From: Delphinapterus leucas
Taxonomy: Eukaryota > Chordata > Mammalia > Artiodactyla > Monodontidae
Assembly: GCF_002288925.2 (NCBI RefSeq)
Contig: NW_022098000.1
Span: forward strand, 20,991,142-21,055,141
Direction: 5' to 3'
Length of the DNA: 64,000 nucleotides
Position 1 is the stretch's first letter, and each line of letters opens with the position of its first letter. The notes under the pieces were generated by a model. The model was not told the DNA's origin. It saw only the letters and a program-made list of their open reading frames with translations, and did no database searches. Positions 48,600 through 59,640 of this stretch are shown here, piece by piece. A program made the position numbers and the translations under genes.

Positions 48600-49530
48600 C
48601 AGAAAACTCATGTGAATGTACCATAAATTCAGCCAACATAAGCCAATGCCGTCAAGATGCTCTCCAGTCTATGTGCTCCTGGCCAAGTCTACCCACTTCC
48701 TCCTCATTCTCAGAAACAAACACTTGCATTTTTTAAATAGCTTTCTCACATGGGTTTGTATCCTAAACAGGAGATTGTTGAGTTTTACTTCTTTTTGAAC
48801 TTTAGAAAATAGACTACATGGCATAATATCCTTAGACCTGCTTTCTTCACTCGATATTATGTTTCCAAGATTTAGCCCTATTATTGCATGTAACTGTTGT
48901 TCAAACATTTTCACTGCTGTTCAACACTGCATTCTGTGAAAGTACTACAATATATTTACCTATTCTGTCACCAATGGACTTTTGGGTAATTCCCAGGTTT
49001 TGCTACTACAAACATGTATGGAATTTTCTCTAGGGTATATACCTCTAAGAAAATTGTCTACTCATAGGGTAGGTGCAAGTTCAACCTTACAAGGCAGTGC
49101 CATGTTATTTCCAAAGTGGTTGTGTCATTTCACGTTCCTACCACCTATATTTATGACTTCCCAGTAACCCACATAATTGTCAGCACTTGGGATTATCAGA
49201 CTCTTAATTTTGGCCAGTCCAGTGAGTATACAACAGCATCTCATTGTGGCCTTATTTGAATTTTCATCATTACTTTTTAGGTTGAGGAAGTTTTTATATG
49301 TTTAGTAACAACATATTTTCCCTTCTATGAAATTCCCATTTCTGTCATTTGCCTTTTTTTCTATTGGAATGCTTGTCTTTTCCTTATTGATTTGTGAGTT
49401 TTATATTCTGGGTACTAATCCTACAGAGGTTATATGCTTACTAATACCTTCTCCAGATTTGTGGCTAGACTTTTCATTCTCTTTATGGGATCTCCTGATT
49501 AACAGAAGTTCTTGATTCTCATAGAGTTAT
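48600..49530 (-). mobile_element. Old L1M-type element, antisense copy
   Basis: Running text such as 'ctagggtatatacctctaag', 'ttatttccaaagtggttgtg', 'catctcattgtggccttatt' and 'tctttatgggatctcctgat' is the reverse complement of an old L1 3' half. The right boundary is near 'gaagttcttgattctcatag'. It lies in the same orientation as PKHD1. Confidence 0.65.
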
Positions 49531-50154
49531 GACTATTAACATTTCATAAAGAAGAATAGCAATGATTTGAAGGCCTCTGACCCTGAGACCATTTCTTTCC
49601 AGGTCATGAGACACGATGTAAAAAGCATCACCAAGCCAGACTGGCAATAACCTTTAACAGGAGGATGAACAAATCTCTACATGAGATGGTTTGGGAGCAT
49701 CTCTGCCTGAAAACCTTAATAAAGTAGAAAAGAAAAATTTTCTCTAGCCTTCTACCTCTGCAGCTAGCTTGTTCATGCAGGTACGTAACACATGTTATCA
49801 AGGGCTATGAGCTTGAAGCTAAGAGGCCTGCCTACATCACAGGGCTACATGCAGCAAGGGATAAGACAAGTACATGAGAGGGTTTGCCGTTATTCAATCA
49901 CACACAAATAGTATTATTATTGCTGGTATATTCCAAAGCACCTAACACATAGTAGGTTCTGTGGCTGTGTTCCCAAAGAATTACAGCAATTAAAATGTCT
50001 GGAAAGTAAGAGTCTTGTATGGATAGAGGAAACATGAGAACTTTCCAGTTAGTAAGCCCTGGGGCAAATAAAAACAGGCTTAACACCTATAAAATAATGA
50101 ACTCATTATGGGTGATTAGGTGGATGCAAATTGACAAGGTGGATTATGAAAAGT

Positions 50155-50235
50155 GCCCAGCGTTGGGGATCAGAATCCATGGATTTTACTCAAGGTTCTG
50201 CCACAAAATAGCTGTGTGACCTTAATCACTTTAGC
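50155..50235 (+). repeat. MIR fragment
   Basis: 'tcaaggttctgccacaaaat' and 'agctgtgtgaccttaatcac' are the MIR core. Confidence 0.5.
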
Positions 50236-50489
50236 TTTTCATGCCTCATGGAAAAGTCAAAGTTTCCATGAAGAAGTCATGTGGTATAACTCAAGATATA
50301 AATGCAGGAAACCAAAAGATCAAAGATCTTGCTGATTTTAAACAAATACAGAGTATTAGACTGACAAGATGCTTTAGCAACCTATCAAATGAAGAAAGAA
50401 AATTCTTCTTTTGTTAGAAGTACAATTTGGGGGAAAAGTAAAGATGATGACCCCAAAAGCAGCAACAGGATATTTTTAGAGCTCTACAT

Positions 50490-50580
50490 TTCTTAACTTT
50501 TATTGAAGTATAGTTGATTTACAATATTATGTTAGTTTCAGGTGTACAGCATAGTGACTGCATATTTTTACAGATTATAC
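50490..50580 (-). mobile_element. L1 3'-end fragment, antisense copy
   Basis: 'ttattgaagtatagttgatt', 'tacaatattatgttagtttc' and 'aggtgtacagcatagtgact' are the reverse complement of the L1 3' terminus. Confidence 0.75.
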
Positions 50581-51161
50581 TCAAGAAGCTCAGAGGAGAA
50601 ATACTAAAATGTTTACTTGCTGTTAAGTTTCTGATACAGTAGGTCCCAAGGATTCGCACTGTTAACAAAATCCCAGGTGCTGCTACTGTTGCTGCTCCGG
50701 TAATAATATTTTTTTCAGTAATTCTCAATAATAATATCATTGAGAAGCACTGTGTTAGAAGGACTGAAATTATTCAGCTTTCCCAAGGGCTGCCAGCTGA
50801 TTAAGGTTGAAAAAAGTAGAGTGGGGAGCATTAGTAGGTAAAAGGATAGATTTCCCTGAGAAAGGCAACTGTGAAACACTTGTATGGGTCGCTGCTGTGA
50901 AAGTGCCCGCTAAAAAATCTTTTAAAATATAACAGATTCTTAACTAAATTGGTTCTGTGCAATCCTATCTGAAAGTAGGGGAATTATTTAGTAGTTTTTA
51001 ATAATTTATGAGACACACTCCTTTGACAATTCGATGTACACTGTAGACCTACTTCCTACAAAAAAAATACACAATCATATTCTCAAAATGTCTTATCCAA
51101 TTTCAGGGATACATAGAATCCCCAACTCCCATCCTGGATCTTAAGTAAGAAACCAGTGGAG

Positions 51162-52157
51162 TGACAAAGGATTAATCACCAAAATACACAAGCAGCTCAT
51201 ACAGCTCAATATCAAAAAAACAAATAACCCAATCCAAAAATGGGCGGAAGACCTAAATAGACATTTCTCCAAAGAAGATATACAGATTGCCAACAGACAC
51301 ATAAAAGGATGCTCAACAACACTAATCATTAGAGAAATGCAAATCAAAACTACAATGAGGTATCACCTCACACCAGTCAGAATGGCCATCATCAAAAAAT
51401 CTACAAACAATAAATGCTGGAGAGGGTGTGGAGAAAAGGGAACGCTCTTGCACTGCTGGTGGGAATGTAAATTGATACGTCCACTATGGAGAACAGTATG
51501 GAGGTTCCTTAAAAAACTAAAAATAGAACTACCATATGACCCAGCAATCCCACTACTGGGCATATACCCTGAAAAAACCATAATTCAAAAAGAGTCATGT
51601 ACCACAATGTTCATTGCAGCACTATTTACAATAGCTAGGACATGGAAGCAACCTAAATGCCCACTGATAGCTGAACGGATAAAGAAGATGTGGCACATGT
51701 ATACAATGGAATATTACTCAGCCATAAAAAGAAACAAAATTGAGTTATTTGTAGTGAGGTGGATGGACCTAGAGTCTGTCATACAGAGTGAAGTAAGTCA
51801 GAAAGAGCAAAACAAAATGCTCAAGACGGAAATAAAGACACAGACCTACTAGAGAATGGACTTGAGGATACGGGGAGGGGGAAGGGTAAGCTGGGACAAA
51901 GTGAGAGAGTGGCATGGACATATATACACTACCAAATGTAAAACAGATAGCTAGTGGGAAGCAGCCACATAGCACAGGGAGGTCAGCTCGGTGCTTTGTG
52001 ACCACCTAGAGGGGTGGGATAGGGAGGGTGGGAGGGAGATGCAAGAGGGAGGGGATATGGGGTATGTGTATACATATGGCTGATTCACTTTGTTGTGCAG
52101 CGGAAGCTAACACAACGTTGTAAAGCAATTATACTCCAATAAAGATGTTAAAAAAAA
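51162..52157 (+). mobile_element. Young 5'-truncated L1 with target duplication
   Basis: About 1 kb: the ORF2 C-terminus, 3' UTR and an A tail ending at 52157. It is flanked by aagaaaccagtggag (51147-51161) and aagaaagcagtggag (52158-52172), a 15-bp target duplication with one mismatch. One ORF2 block, 51337-51852, remains open for 171 codons. Near 51810-51828 the usual A-rich stretch after 'gtcagaaagag' is missing, so there is a small internal deletion. Antisense to PKHD1. Confidence 0.95.
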
Positions 52158-52172
52158 AAGAAAGCAGTGGAG

Positions 52173-53845
52173 TTGGATTCTGCCAGTTCCTCTCCATCTT
52201 TATAGACACTACTTAAAAGTCTTTTAAAAGACTTTTTTAATTTTGAATTTTATTTCATTTATTTTTTTATACAGAAGGCTCTGATTAGTTAACTATTTTA
52301 TACATATTAGTGTATTTATGTCAATCCCAATCTCCCAATTCTTTTTTAATGAAAGAGGAAAATAAATTATCCATTTCCCCAGAGTAAATGAGCGGCCCTT
52401 GTACAATCAATGAGTGTTTGCTGACACCTAGTGACAATGGTAAAAGTTACAGCGCCTCACTCATGTTTTCCTCTTCTAAAAATCAAGGAATTTTGAGAAT
52501 TCTTTTTCTAAATTTAATCAAATCTTTTAAAATATAATAATTTATTTTATTCCTCTCCTATGAGTTATAAAACTCCCAATAACACAATTTACCTGACCCT
52601 GAAACTTCACTGGTTTTTAGTTTGTCCTTCTGGTTGAAACTAGATGTCTTGAAATAATAGCAAAGAGTTGATTAATTTAAATAGTGCATACGTGAAAGCC
52701 CCCCCCCGCCCCCTCCAGAAAAACTGTAGCAGTATTTGTTAAATATTAGGACCTAGAAATGGGGAGTCGGTTTTACGTTTCCACCATTTCCCAATTCCCG
52801 TATTTATTCTTTCATCGAACATTAATTTTGCACGTCCCCTAAGCCAGGACAGTTCTAGGCACAGGAGTTAGAACAGAGAAAGAAACAGACATATTAACTT
52901 CAACTTTCTACCATATCCTAAATTTCCTATTGTGGAATCTTAAGTAGAACAGATCTCTCGTCTGTGATGTTCTGCTCATATACATGATGGTCATAGGACA
53001 CTCAATTTCCAGTATCGTAAGCAAGGATTCTTTCTCCTCTCCCCTCCTTTCCTCCTCCTCTCCTTCCTCCCAATCCCCACGGCCACCACCACCACTCCTC
53101 CTTCTGGTCTAAGACCATCCAATGTAACTGCCATCACAACAGTATTATCCATCATGGAATTTTTGTCCAAGCTCAGAAGTGATGCTTTTATCACTGTAAA
53201 TCTTTCACCAACATTCAAGTTGCGGACACAGAAATTAGGAATATAACTTAAAGCATTTTACAGAAAATGTGAGTACAAATGATTTTTAAATGCACGGGTA
53301 TAAGATCTATGATTATGCAAACCAAATAACCACCTGGCTTAGCTGACCCTGTAGTGATAATAGTAATTTCATCCCTGAGACTTTATTTTCTGAAGCTCAG
53401 CGGGTAATAAGCATGTGTTGTGAGCCCCATCATAGAAATATCAAAGCTTTGCACCTTCCATTCTAAACCCTCCACCCCACAAAGACATGGCTTCCCGTGC
53501 CACAATTTACGTGATGGCTACAAAGCTTAAAGCAGTGAGAGATCGTGGTGTTTTACTGAGTAAGGGCTCAGGTAATTATCTGGACTTTACAGAATAAAAG
53601 GATAATGTTAATGTTGGCCTCTTTTTCCTATAATAAGATTCAAGACCTGAGCACACTAATATGCAAGAGCTCTCCAGCAAAATGATCTAATCCCTTCACT
53701 AGGACCTCCAGAAGGCAGACATTTTCAGCAGCCCCACCTCAGAGCAAGACAAGATTGTTTTCTCCACGATGCCTAGGCTGTCACTGAAACTAGTATTCAC
53801 CACTCAGTTCTACTTTCTCCATCTTCATATGACTGCCGTCAAGAA
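52173..53845. other. Unique intronic sequence
   Basis: A C-rich run lies at 52700-52720, an antisense L2-like end at about 52805-52890 and a pyrimidine-rich block at 53028-53075. No exon. Confidence 0.4.
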
Positions 53846-54165
53846 CACAGACCTACTAGAGGATGGACTTGAGGATATGGGGAGGGGGAAGGGTAAGCTG
53901 TGACAAAGTGAGAGAGTGGCATGGACATATATACAGTACCAAACGTAAAATAGATAGCTAGTGGGAAGCAGCCGCATAGCTCAGGGAGATCAGCTCGGTG
54001 CTTTGTGACCACCTAGAGGGGTGGGATAGGGGGGGTGGGAGGGAGGGAGACGCAAGAGGGAAGAGAGATGGGAACATATGTATATGTATAACTGATTCAC
54101 TTTGTATAAAGCAGAAACTAACACACCATTGTAAAGCCATTATACTCCAATAAAGACATTTTAAA
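53846..54165 (+). mobile_element. Young L1 3' UTR fragment
   Basis: Begins at 'acacagacctactagaggat', runs through 'agtgggaagcagccgcatag' and 'gtggtgggatag'-type text and ends 'tccaataaagacattttaaa' plus A. Flanks aagaacacag and aagaacatag suggest a ~10-bp target duplication with one mismatch. No ORF2 remains. Confidence 0.88.
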
Positions 54166-54411
54166 AAAAAGAACATAGGTGATAAACGTTTTGTTGTCAT
54201 TAATATGACAAAAGCTATTATGACTCATCTTAACAGGTGGTCCCCAATTCTAACTACCATTTTAGATGGGGATCAGCATATTTTCCCCCACCAGGAACAC
54301 ATAGAAAAATTTAAAGTCAATACAGCATTAATTATCAAAAAAATGGAGTTAACCAAAGTATGTCATTTTCACATGCACTCTTTAAAAAACGAATATGACA
54401 CTTTTCCTGAC

Positions 54412-54555
54412 CATCCAGGGGCAGAACCAGGCAGCTGAAGGCAGACACTGTCGCGTTAGCCAAGACTTGGCAGGGAGCACCACACACGGCAGCTGAGGTG
54501 TTCTCGGGAGAAAATCCTGCTCCAAACACATGCACGAGCCTTCCACCCAGGCAGC
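54412..54555 (-). CDS. PKHD1: PKHD1 exon 33 (fibrocystin, 144 nt)
   Basis: Runs from 54555 to 54412 after acceptor ttgtctttaaag and ends CTGGATG before donor gtcagg. It completes a glycine codon split with exon 32 (G + GC) and leaves one base of the next valine codon. The product [20 protein letters not shown] continues with CGAPC and ends in LVLPLD. This is the core of a typical IPT/TIG repeat (GG..L.V.GAGFSP) with sequons NTS and NAT. It agrees with human exon 33 in length and phase. The donor is weak at +3 (C), but the reading frame leaves no better choice in range. Confidence 0.95.
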
Positions 54556-54759
54556 CTTTAAAGACAAAATGATGAGTTCACCATCATAGAGGCAAATCTT
54601 TCTTTACTCAGAATTCAAACCCATGCTTTTCTGCTCCCCTTCATCCTTTCTATGCCCTCCTGAGTCCACACACTGGCCTTAGATTCCCTGTTTTCTCAGT
54701 TTCTTCTCACTAAGCTCTGCCTCCAAAGCCTAGAGCCCTTATTCTGTCAAACCCCAATA

Positions 54760-55600
54760 ATTCAACAACCTATAAAACGTGTAAAAATTCCTATGTAGAA
54801 AAATAATGCTTATTTATAGTTCTTAAACTTTTTATACAGAGGAGTATAAAGTGAAAGAAAAACTTCCCCTAACTACTTATCTCACTCCCCAGAAGTAGCC
54901 ATGGATAGAATTTCTTGTGAATTCTTCTTGAATTTTCTAAGCATATCGGTTTTTTTATACAAAGGGGTCATTCTATACATAATATTCTACAATTTTTAAA
55001 AATTAGAAGTGTAGCATAAACATTTTTCCAAGTCTATATATACAGATCTAGCTCATCATTTTTATTTTTTATTTATTTATTTTTTTTGCAGTATGTGGGC
55101 CTCTCACTGTTGTGGTCTCTCCCGCTGCGGAGCACAGGCTCCGGACGCACAGGCTCAGCGGCCATGGCTCACGGGCCCAGCTGCTCCGCGGCATGTGGGA
55201 TCTTCCCGGACCGGGGCACAAACCCGTGTCCCCTGCATCGACAGGCGGACTCTCAACCACTGTGCCACCAGGGAAGCCCCCTAGCTCATCATTTTAATAG
55301 CCACTTAGAATTCCATCATATGATTATTCCATAATTTATTGAGCAATCTTCCTATTGATTGATAGTTCCATAATTTCTCCTCTTTTGCTGCAATTAAGGA
55401 TGGTGCAATGAACTATATACACTTATATGAGTAAAACTGGTGCAACTTCTTAGAAGTGGAATTGCTAGGTCAAAGGAAAAGTAAATTTTTAATTTTGACG
55501 AATACTGCCAAATTTCTCTCCAAAATAATGTTGCCCCAGTTTATACTCCTACCTGCTGTGTAAGAAGAGTGCCTGTCTGATGGGTAAAATCATGTCAGTT
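54760..55600 (-). mobile_element. Old L1M-type element, antisense copy, split by a SINE
   Basis: 'cactccccagaagtagccat', 'aagtggaattgctaggtcaa' and 'ctccaaaataatgttgcccc' match the reverse complement of an old L1 3' half. The text is continuous across the SINE when the target duplication is removed. Confidence 0.6.
55063..55280 (-). mobile_element. CHR-2-type SINE with perfect target duplication
   Basis: The minus-strand copy reads from its head at 55280 (ggggcttccctggtggcaca) to an A-rich tail at 55063. The 15-bp repeat ctagctcatcatttt flanks it without mismatch (55048-55062 and 55281-55295). It lies in the same orientation as PKHD1 transcription. The overlapping open frames on both strands are SINE artefacts. 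Confidence 0.96.
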
Positions 55601-56647
55601 CTTAACAGACAACATGTTTTGCTTCAGTCTGAAAATCAGTAAAGGAAAATGTCAGCTGACATCTGAAAATGTCAGATGTGCAGAGACCTCTAGTCTACAT
55701 TGAGATAGAGGTCTAGTTTCTCCTGCCTTCAATGTCAAATCTAGGTGGTATTTACACAGCTACCTGACAAACTTTTTGCTTGGGTGCATTCTTACCCCTC
55801 CTCTCTCACCATAAAAGTCATGGATTCCTAAAGAGTTGAAAGGGGAACAAGGGAACATCCAGCCCCAAACCCTTTATCAAATAAGAAATCTGAGGCTTAA
55901 AAAAGTTACCCAGCTAAGATAGTGACAGACTCAGGACCAAACCCCAATCCCCACAGCATCCCGCCCAGCTGAGGCCAGACATATTTGTTCCAAGAAATGG
56001 CTTGGTTCGTACTTCATCAGTCTAGGATCCTGCTCCCATAATTACTTCTAACCTTTCTGCATCACAATCGCATTTGAGCTATCTCAAGTGTAGTAAGACA
56101 TTAAGGGGACAGAAACCCAAACCATCATTGGAAGAAAAGGCAAGGCAAATATCAAAACATCTAAAAGGAGAAAAAGTTCAACCAATGAAATCGTACTGTG
56201 CAATTGGCTTATTATTGGTGGAGTATGAATTCATCTGTGAAATAGTACAAAATGATAAAAATTAATCATATTTAATAAGTTTAAAACAATTCAAATTGGC
56301 AGATAGGTTTAAAAATAAATGAAGGCATTTATGTTCTACTTAAATGATCAAATTATGAGCTCTTACAAATGGTATTACTTAAAGCACAAATTAAAGCGGG
56401 TTAATGTATCAAATTAAAATACAATCAACACTTAGAGAATATGCACAATCTCCTCGATAAAAAACAAAGCCTCATAAATGGAGCATGACAAAGTTTTAGG
56501 AGGAAGCTGGGGCTGTAAGAGGAAAGCCGGCTTCTCTCTCTTTCTGTCATTCAGACTGACGTTGATTTCCTACCTCACAGAGTAGGGACAGGAGCTACTG
56601 ATCCACTTATATAAAGAAAGCTCTTCTGCCTCATCTGCCTGACTTAC

Positions 56648-58240
56648 CGAAGTTCTCGGTCACTGCTGTAACGGTCACTCTGGATGTGAACACCAGGATA
56701 GATGAGGCCCACCCTCTCAGGTGGTCATAACCTCTGACCTGGTACTCCCCGACAGGAAGGGATGGGACCACACACTGGAGAAGGGTACGGTTGCCAGAGA
56801 CACCCACACAGGGGAACATCCCAATAAAAATGTCAACGTTTGCAGCTCCTGAGATCCCAGCCACTGAAAACGTTAAGACATCATCAGTCTGAGAAACTGA
56901 GAGCAATTCGGGGGTGAAGGCGTCGCTGTAACCAATGACGCCCACCTGGTAAGAAAGTCCATCTACCTCTATGACCAGGGCAACGGAGCCATTCCCTGCA
57001 GGAACAGCGCACTGGATGAGCTCAGAGCTGAGGTTCACAGTCAGGCAGGCCTGCTGGCCAATGTAGACTAAAGTGGAGTTCTGTCCCCTCAGGGCTGTAC
57101 CCTCCAAGGTCAAGAGGCTTCCACCATGGAGGCTGAAATTCTTGGGGAAATAATGAAACACTTGAGGCAAAATGTGGAAGTGTCTGTAAACGTAACCAGA
57201 GCAAGCATACCCATATCTTGTATGAAAAACCGATAGGTAGTGGGGTCCTGGGGCCAAGTCACTGATCCAGCATGCCACATGGGTTGTATTAAAGAAAGTC
57301 ACAGTGCAAGGAAGGCGATCATCCACAAACACCATTGGTTCATCAGCCGCGGTACCTAACCTCTGACCCCTAATCAGCACTGTGGTCCGAGACCCACTGA
57401 TGGTTGTGGTCCAGGCATCCACGACAGGAGTTGTCTCTTCACACAAGAAAAGAGTGCAATTCCCCTGACAGGCGCTGGGCAGCCCATTAACCAGGACAGT
57501 AACATTCAGGGTGAAGGAAGCGCCAGGCAAGGGGTTACCCGCCGGGGTAATCCGACAGAGGACTGTCTGGTCCCCCAAACTCAAAATCACACAAGTGAAA
57601 GGACCTGAAATGTCAACCTGAACTGACCTCCTGCTGGAATTGAGAGCCAAGCCCCTCACCGTGAGTACTGTCCCTCCACAAGTGGACCCAAGTGTTGGGG
57701 AAATGGCTGTTATCTGAGGCAACACCACAAATTGCTGGGGCACCGCAGACATGTCAGCAAACCCCATCTGCCTCTGACGTACTTGGAGAGGATAGATGCC
57801 CGCCTCCAAACTGTGAAGAGGAAAAGCGCACCCAGACAGGCTTGTGTTGCTACTGGGAGACTGGGTCTCAACATCACAGCTCAAGTTCCCCAGAAGAACC
57901 TCTGAGTTGGAGAGATTCTGCCCTTCCACGTAGAGCCTCAGGCTGTGATTTGTGATTTCTCCTCGCGTGGCTGTGACCACCGGGGTTGCTGCCATTTCAT
58001 ATGTGAAGATGAAGCCCTTCCCCACCAGGCTTGGCAAAGGTTGGTGGGGGAAGGGCTGGCTGCCAGCCCAGACCTCCACAGGGGCTGGGGCACCAGGCGG
58101 CAGGGGGGCTGGCGGGGTCTCACACCAGACGTTCGTCTCCGTTGAGTTCACAATGTCACAGGACCGATTGCCCACGAGCACCCAAACCAAAGCTGGGTCC
58201 CTGCTGAACCCTCTTCCTGAGATGCTGAGGATGGTTCCAC
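56648..58240 (-). CDS. PKHD1: PKHD1 exon 32, the large IPT-repeat exon (1593 nt)
   Basis: Runs from 58240 to 56648 after acceptor tttgcgctttag and ends GAGAACTTCG before donor gtaagt. It starts by completing a glycine codon (G + GT) and is open for 531 codons. IPT/TIG-like units follow each other: [13 protein letters not shown] at the start, [45 protein letters not shown] and a last unit starting [10 protein letters not shown] that continues in exon 33. About 15 N-X-S/T sequons and paired cysteines show an extracellular, heavily glycosylated segment. The start is set by splice acceptor and phase; the TTG-initiated frame at 58190 is not a real start. Compared with human it is about five codons shorter, in the proline/alanine-rich part near [18 protein letters not shown]. 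Confidence 0.97.
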
Positions 58241-58536
58241 CTAAAGCGCAAATATTGAGAACAAAACTGAAAAGCTGGTATTTCAGAACTAGGAACTCAC
58301 AGCCCCTGTGTGAGCCCCAGCAGGACCAAGTAAAAGGTGGAGTAAGTGTTAGTGAAAGTATCTCACCTCACCCATCAATGTTGATGTGTGATCAATTTTG
58401 GCAGGAGTCAGATGCGCTAAATTTCACATGACAGTAAAACAATATAAATTGTCCTATAAGAGGAATGTTTATGCTATTTAAGACAAAATTTCCAAGTATG
58501 TTTATAGATCCTTAGAAACCTCCATCAACTTGGACA

Positions 58537-58895
58537 CTAATGAAAAATCAAATTTCTTGAAGTGCTCTTGTCATCTGCTATTTTATCTTAACATGTCAGT
58601 CTATATGATTCTACAAATTATTATGTAGAAAGAGAATATGTATATTTCATATACATATGTATACAACATACACATAGTGAAAAATCAAATTCTTTAGTCT
58701 TCTTGTCATCTGTTGTATTATCTGCCCTAATATTCCATATTATTCTCTATGTTATTATGTAGTATATATATTGTTCTATATATATTAAACTTACTAATGA
58801 AAAATCTAATTTGTTGAAGTCTTCTACTTATCTTCTATATTATTCTATGTAATATTCCAGTATTCCATATATTATGTAGTCGTGTGTGTGTGTAT
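58537..58895. repeat. Imperfect tandem repeat, three units of ~120-140 bp
   Basis: Unit starts at 58537 (ctaatgaaaaatcaaatttc), 58675 (tagtgaaaaatcaaattctt) and 58794 (ctaatgaaaaatctaatttg) share order: the gaaaaatc block, a 'cttcttgtcatctg' block, then 'ttccatattattct' and 'ttatgtag' blocks. Divergence and length changes between units indicate an old duplication. The array ends in a GT run. Confidence 0.8.
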
Positions 58896-59079
58896 ATGAC
58901 ATATCAAGAAGAACTGAAACATTGAAGCATGCTTGTAATTTTGCTGCTGTATTCATAGACATTGTCTCACTTTCTAGTTGGGGCACAATCAAATCCCATC
59001 TTCAGGACAGGGATGGGGGCAACGTACCCCTTATCATTACCAAATCAGTGGTATAGCCAAGCAGCTTTAAAAAGGATTA

Positions 59080-59280
59080 TACTATGTTCAAGAAGGAGAA
59101 TGTACCTACTGTATAGCACAGGGAACTACTCAATACTCTGCAATGGCCTATATGAGAAAATAATCTAAAAAAGAGTGGATATATGTATGTGTATAACTAA
59201 TTCACTTTGATATACACCTGAAACTAACACAACATTGTAAATCAACTATACCCCAATCAAAAAAAATTTTTTAAAGGATA
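59080..59280 (+). mobile_element. L1 3'-end fragment
   Basis: 'actgtatagcacagggaact', 'aactaattcactttgatata', 'cacctgaaactaacacaaca' and 'tgtaaatcaactatacccca' plus an A/T tail: the terminal ~200 bp of an L1. Confidence 0.85.
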
Positions 59281-59544
59281 ATGTGTTATTTCATCCACTA
59301 TCACAATGATTATCATAGGCAAATACATAGCTTTCAGTTTTTTCTGAAAATGAGTAGTTTTCTAGATTTCTCTATTTGTCCTGTCCTGACATCTCCCATG
59401 TTGACATTTGTGTTTCTGACTCTGTCTCGTCCTTCATCTACATCCCTAGAGCAAGCGAAGACATCAAAGACTCATGCCTCTTGCCCTTGCACATGCAGTA
59501 TCAAAACGGCTAACTCAGGAAGCTCTTCTCTCGTTTACTACTGT

Positions 59545-59640
59545 TGTTTATATAATCAAAATATAGTTTATCTACAATATTGTGTTCATTTCTGATGTAC
59601 AGCAAAGTGATTCGGTGATATGTACTCGAGATGCGCCACT
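59545..59640 (-). mobile_element. L1 3'-end fragment, antisense copy
   Basis: 'tagtttatctacaatattgt', 'gttcatttctgatgtacagc' and 'aaagtgattcggtgatatgt' are the reverse complement of the L1 terminus. Confidence 0.75.

Larger units (their letters stand above)
48394..54411 (-). other. PKHD1: Intron 33 of PKHD1 (6.0 kb)
   Basis: It has donor gtcagg after exon 33 and acceptor catgcag before exon 34. It contains an old antisense L1 region, a small antisense L1 end, two young L1 insertions and a pyrimidine-rich block (53028-53075). The rest is unique AT-rich sequence with no exon. Confidence 0.9.
54556..56647 (-). other. PKHD1: Intron 32 of PKHD1 (2.1 kb)
   Basis: Donor gtaagt after exon 32, acceptor tctttaaag before exon 33. 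It contains an old antisense L1 region split by a CHR SINE (55063-55280), a weak antisense MIR trace (55880-55960) and unique AT-rich sequence. Confidence 0.93.

Noticed and set aside
58188..58190. Translation start of a 519-codon gene
   Set aside because: The codon there is TTG inside exon 32. The reading frame extends upstream to the acceptor at 58240 and continues into exon 31, so it is not a start.
57952..58431. 159-codon plus-strand frame opposite exon 32
   Set aside because: Shadow of the exon on the other strand that runs into the intron.
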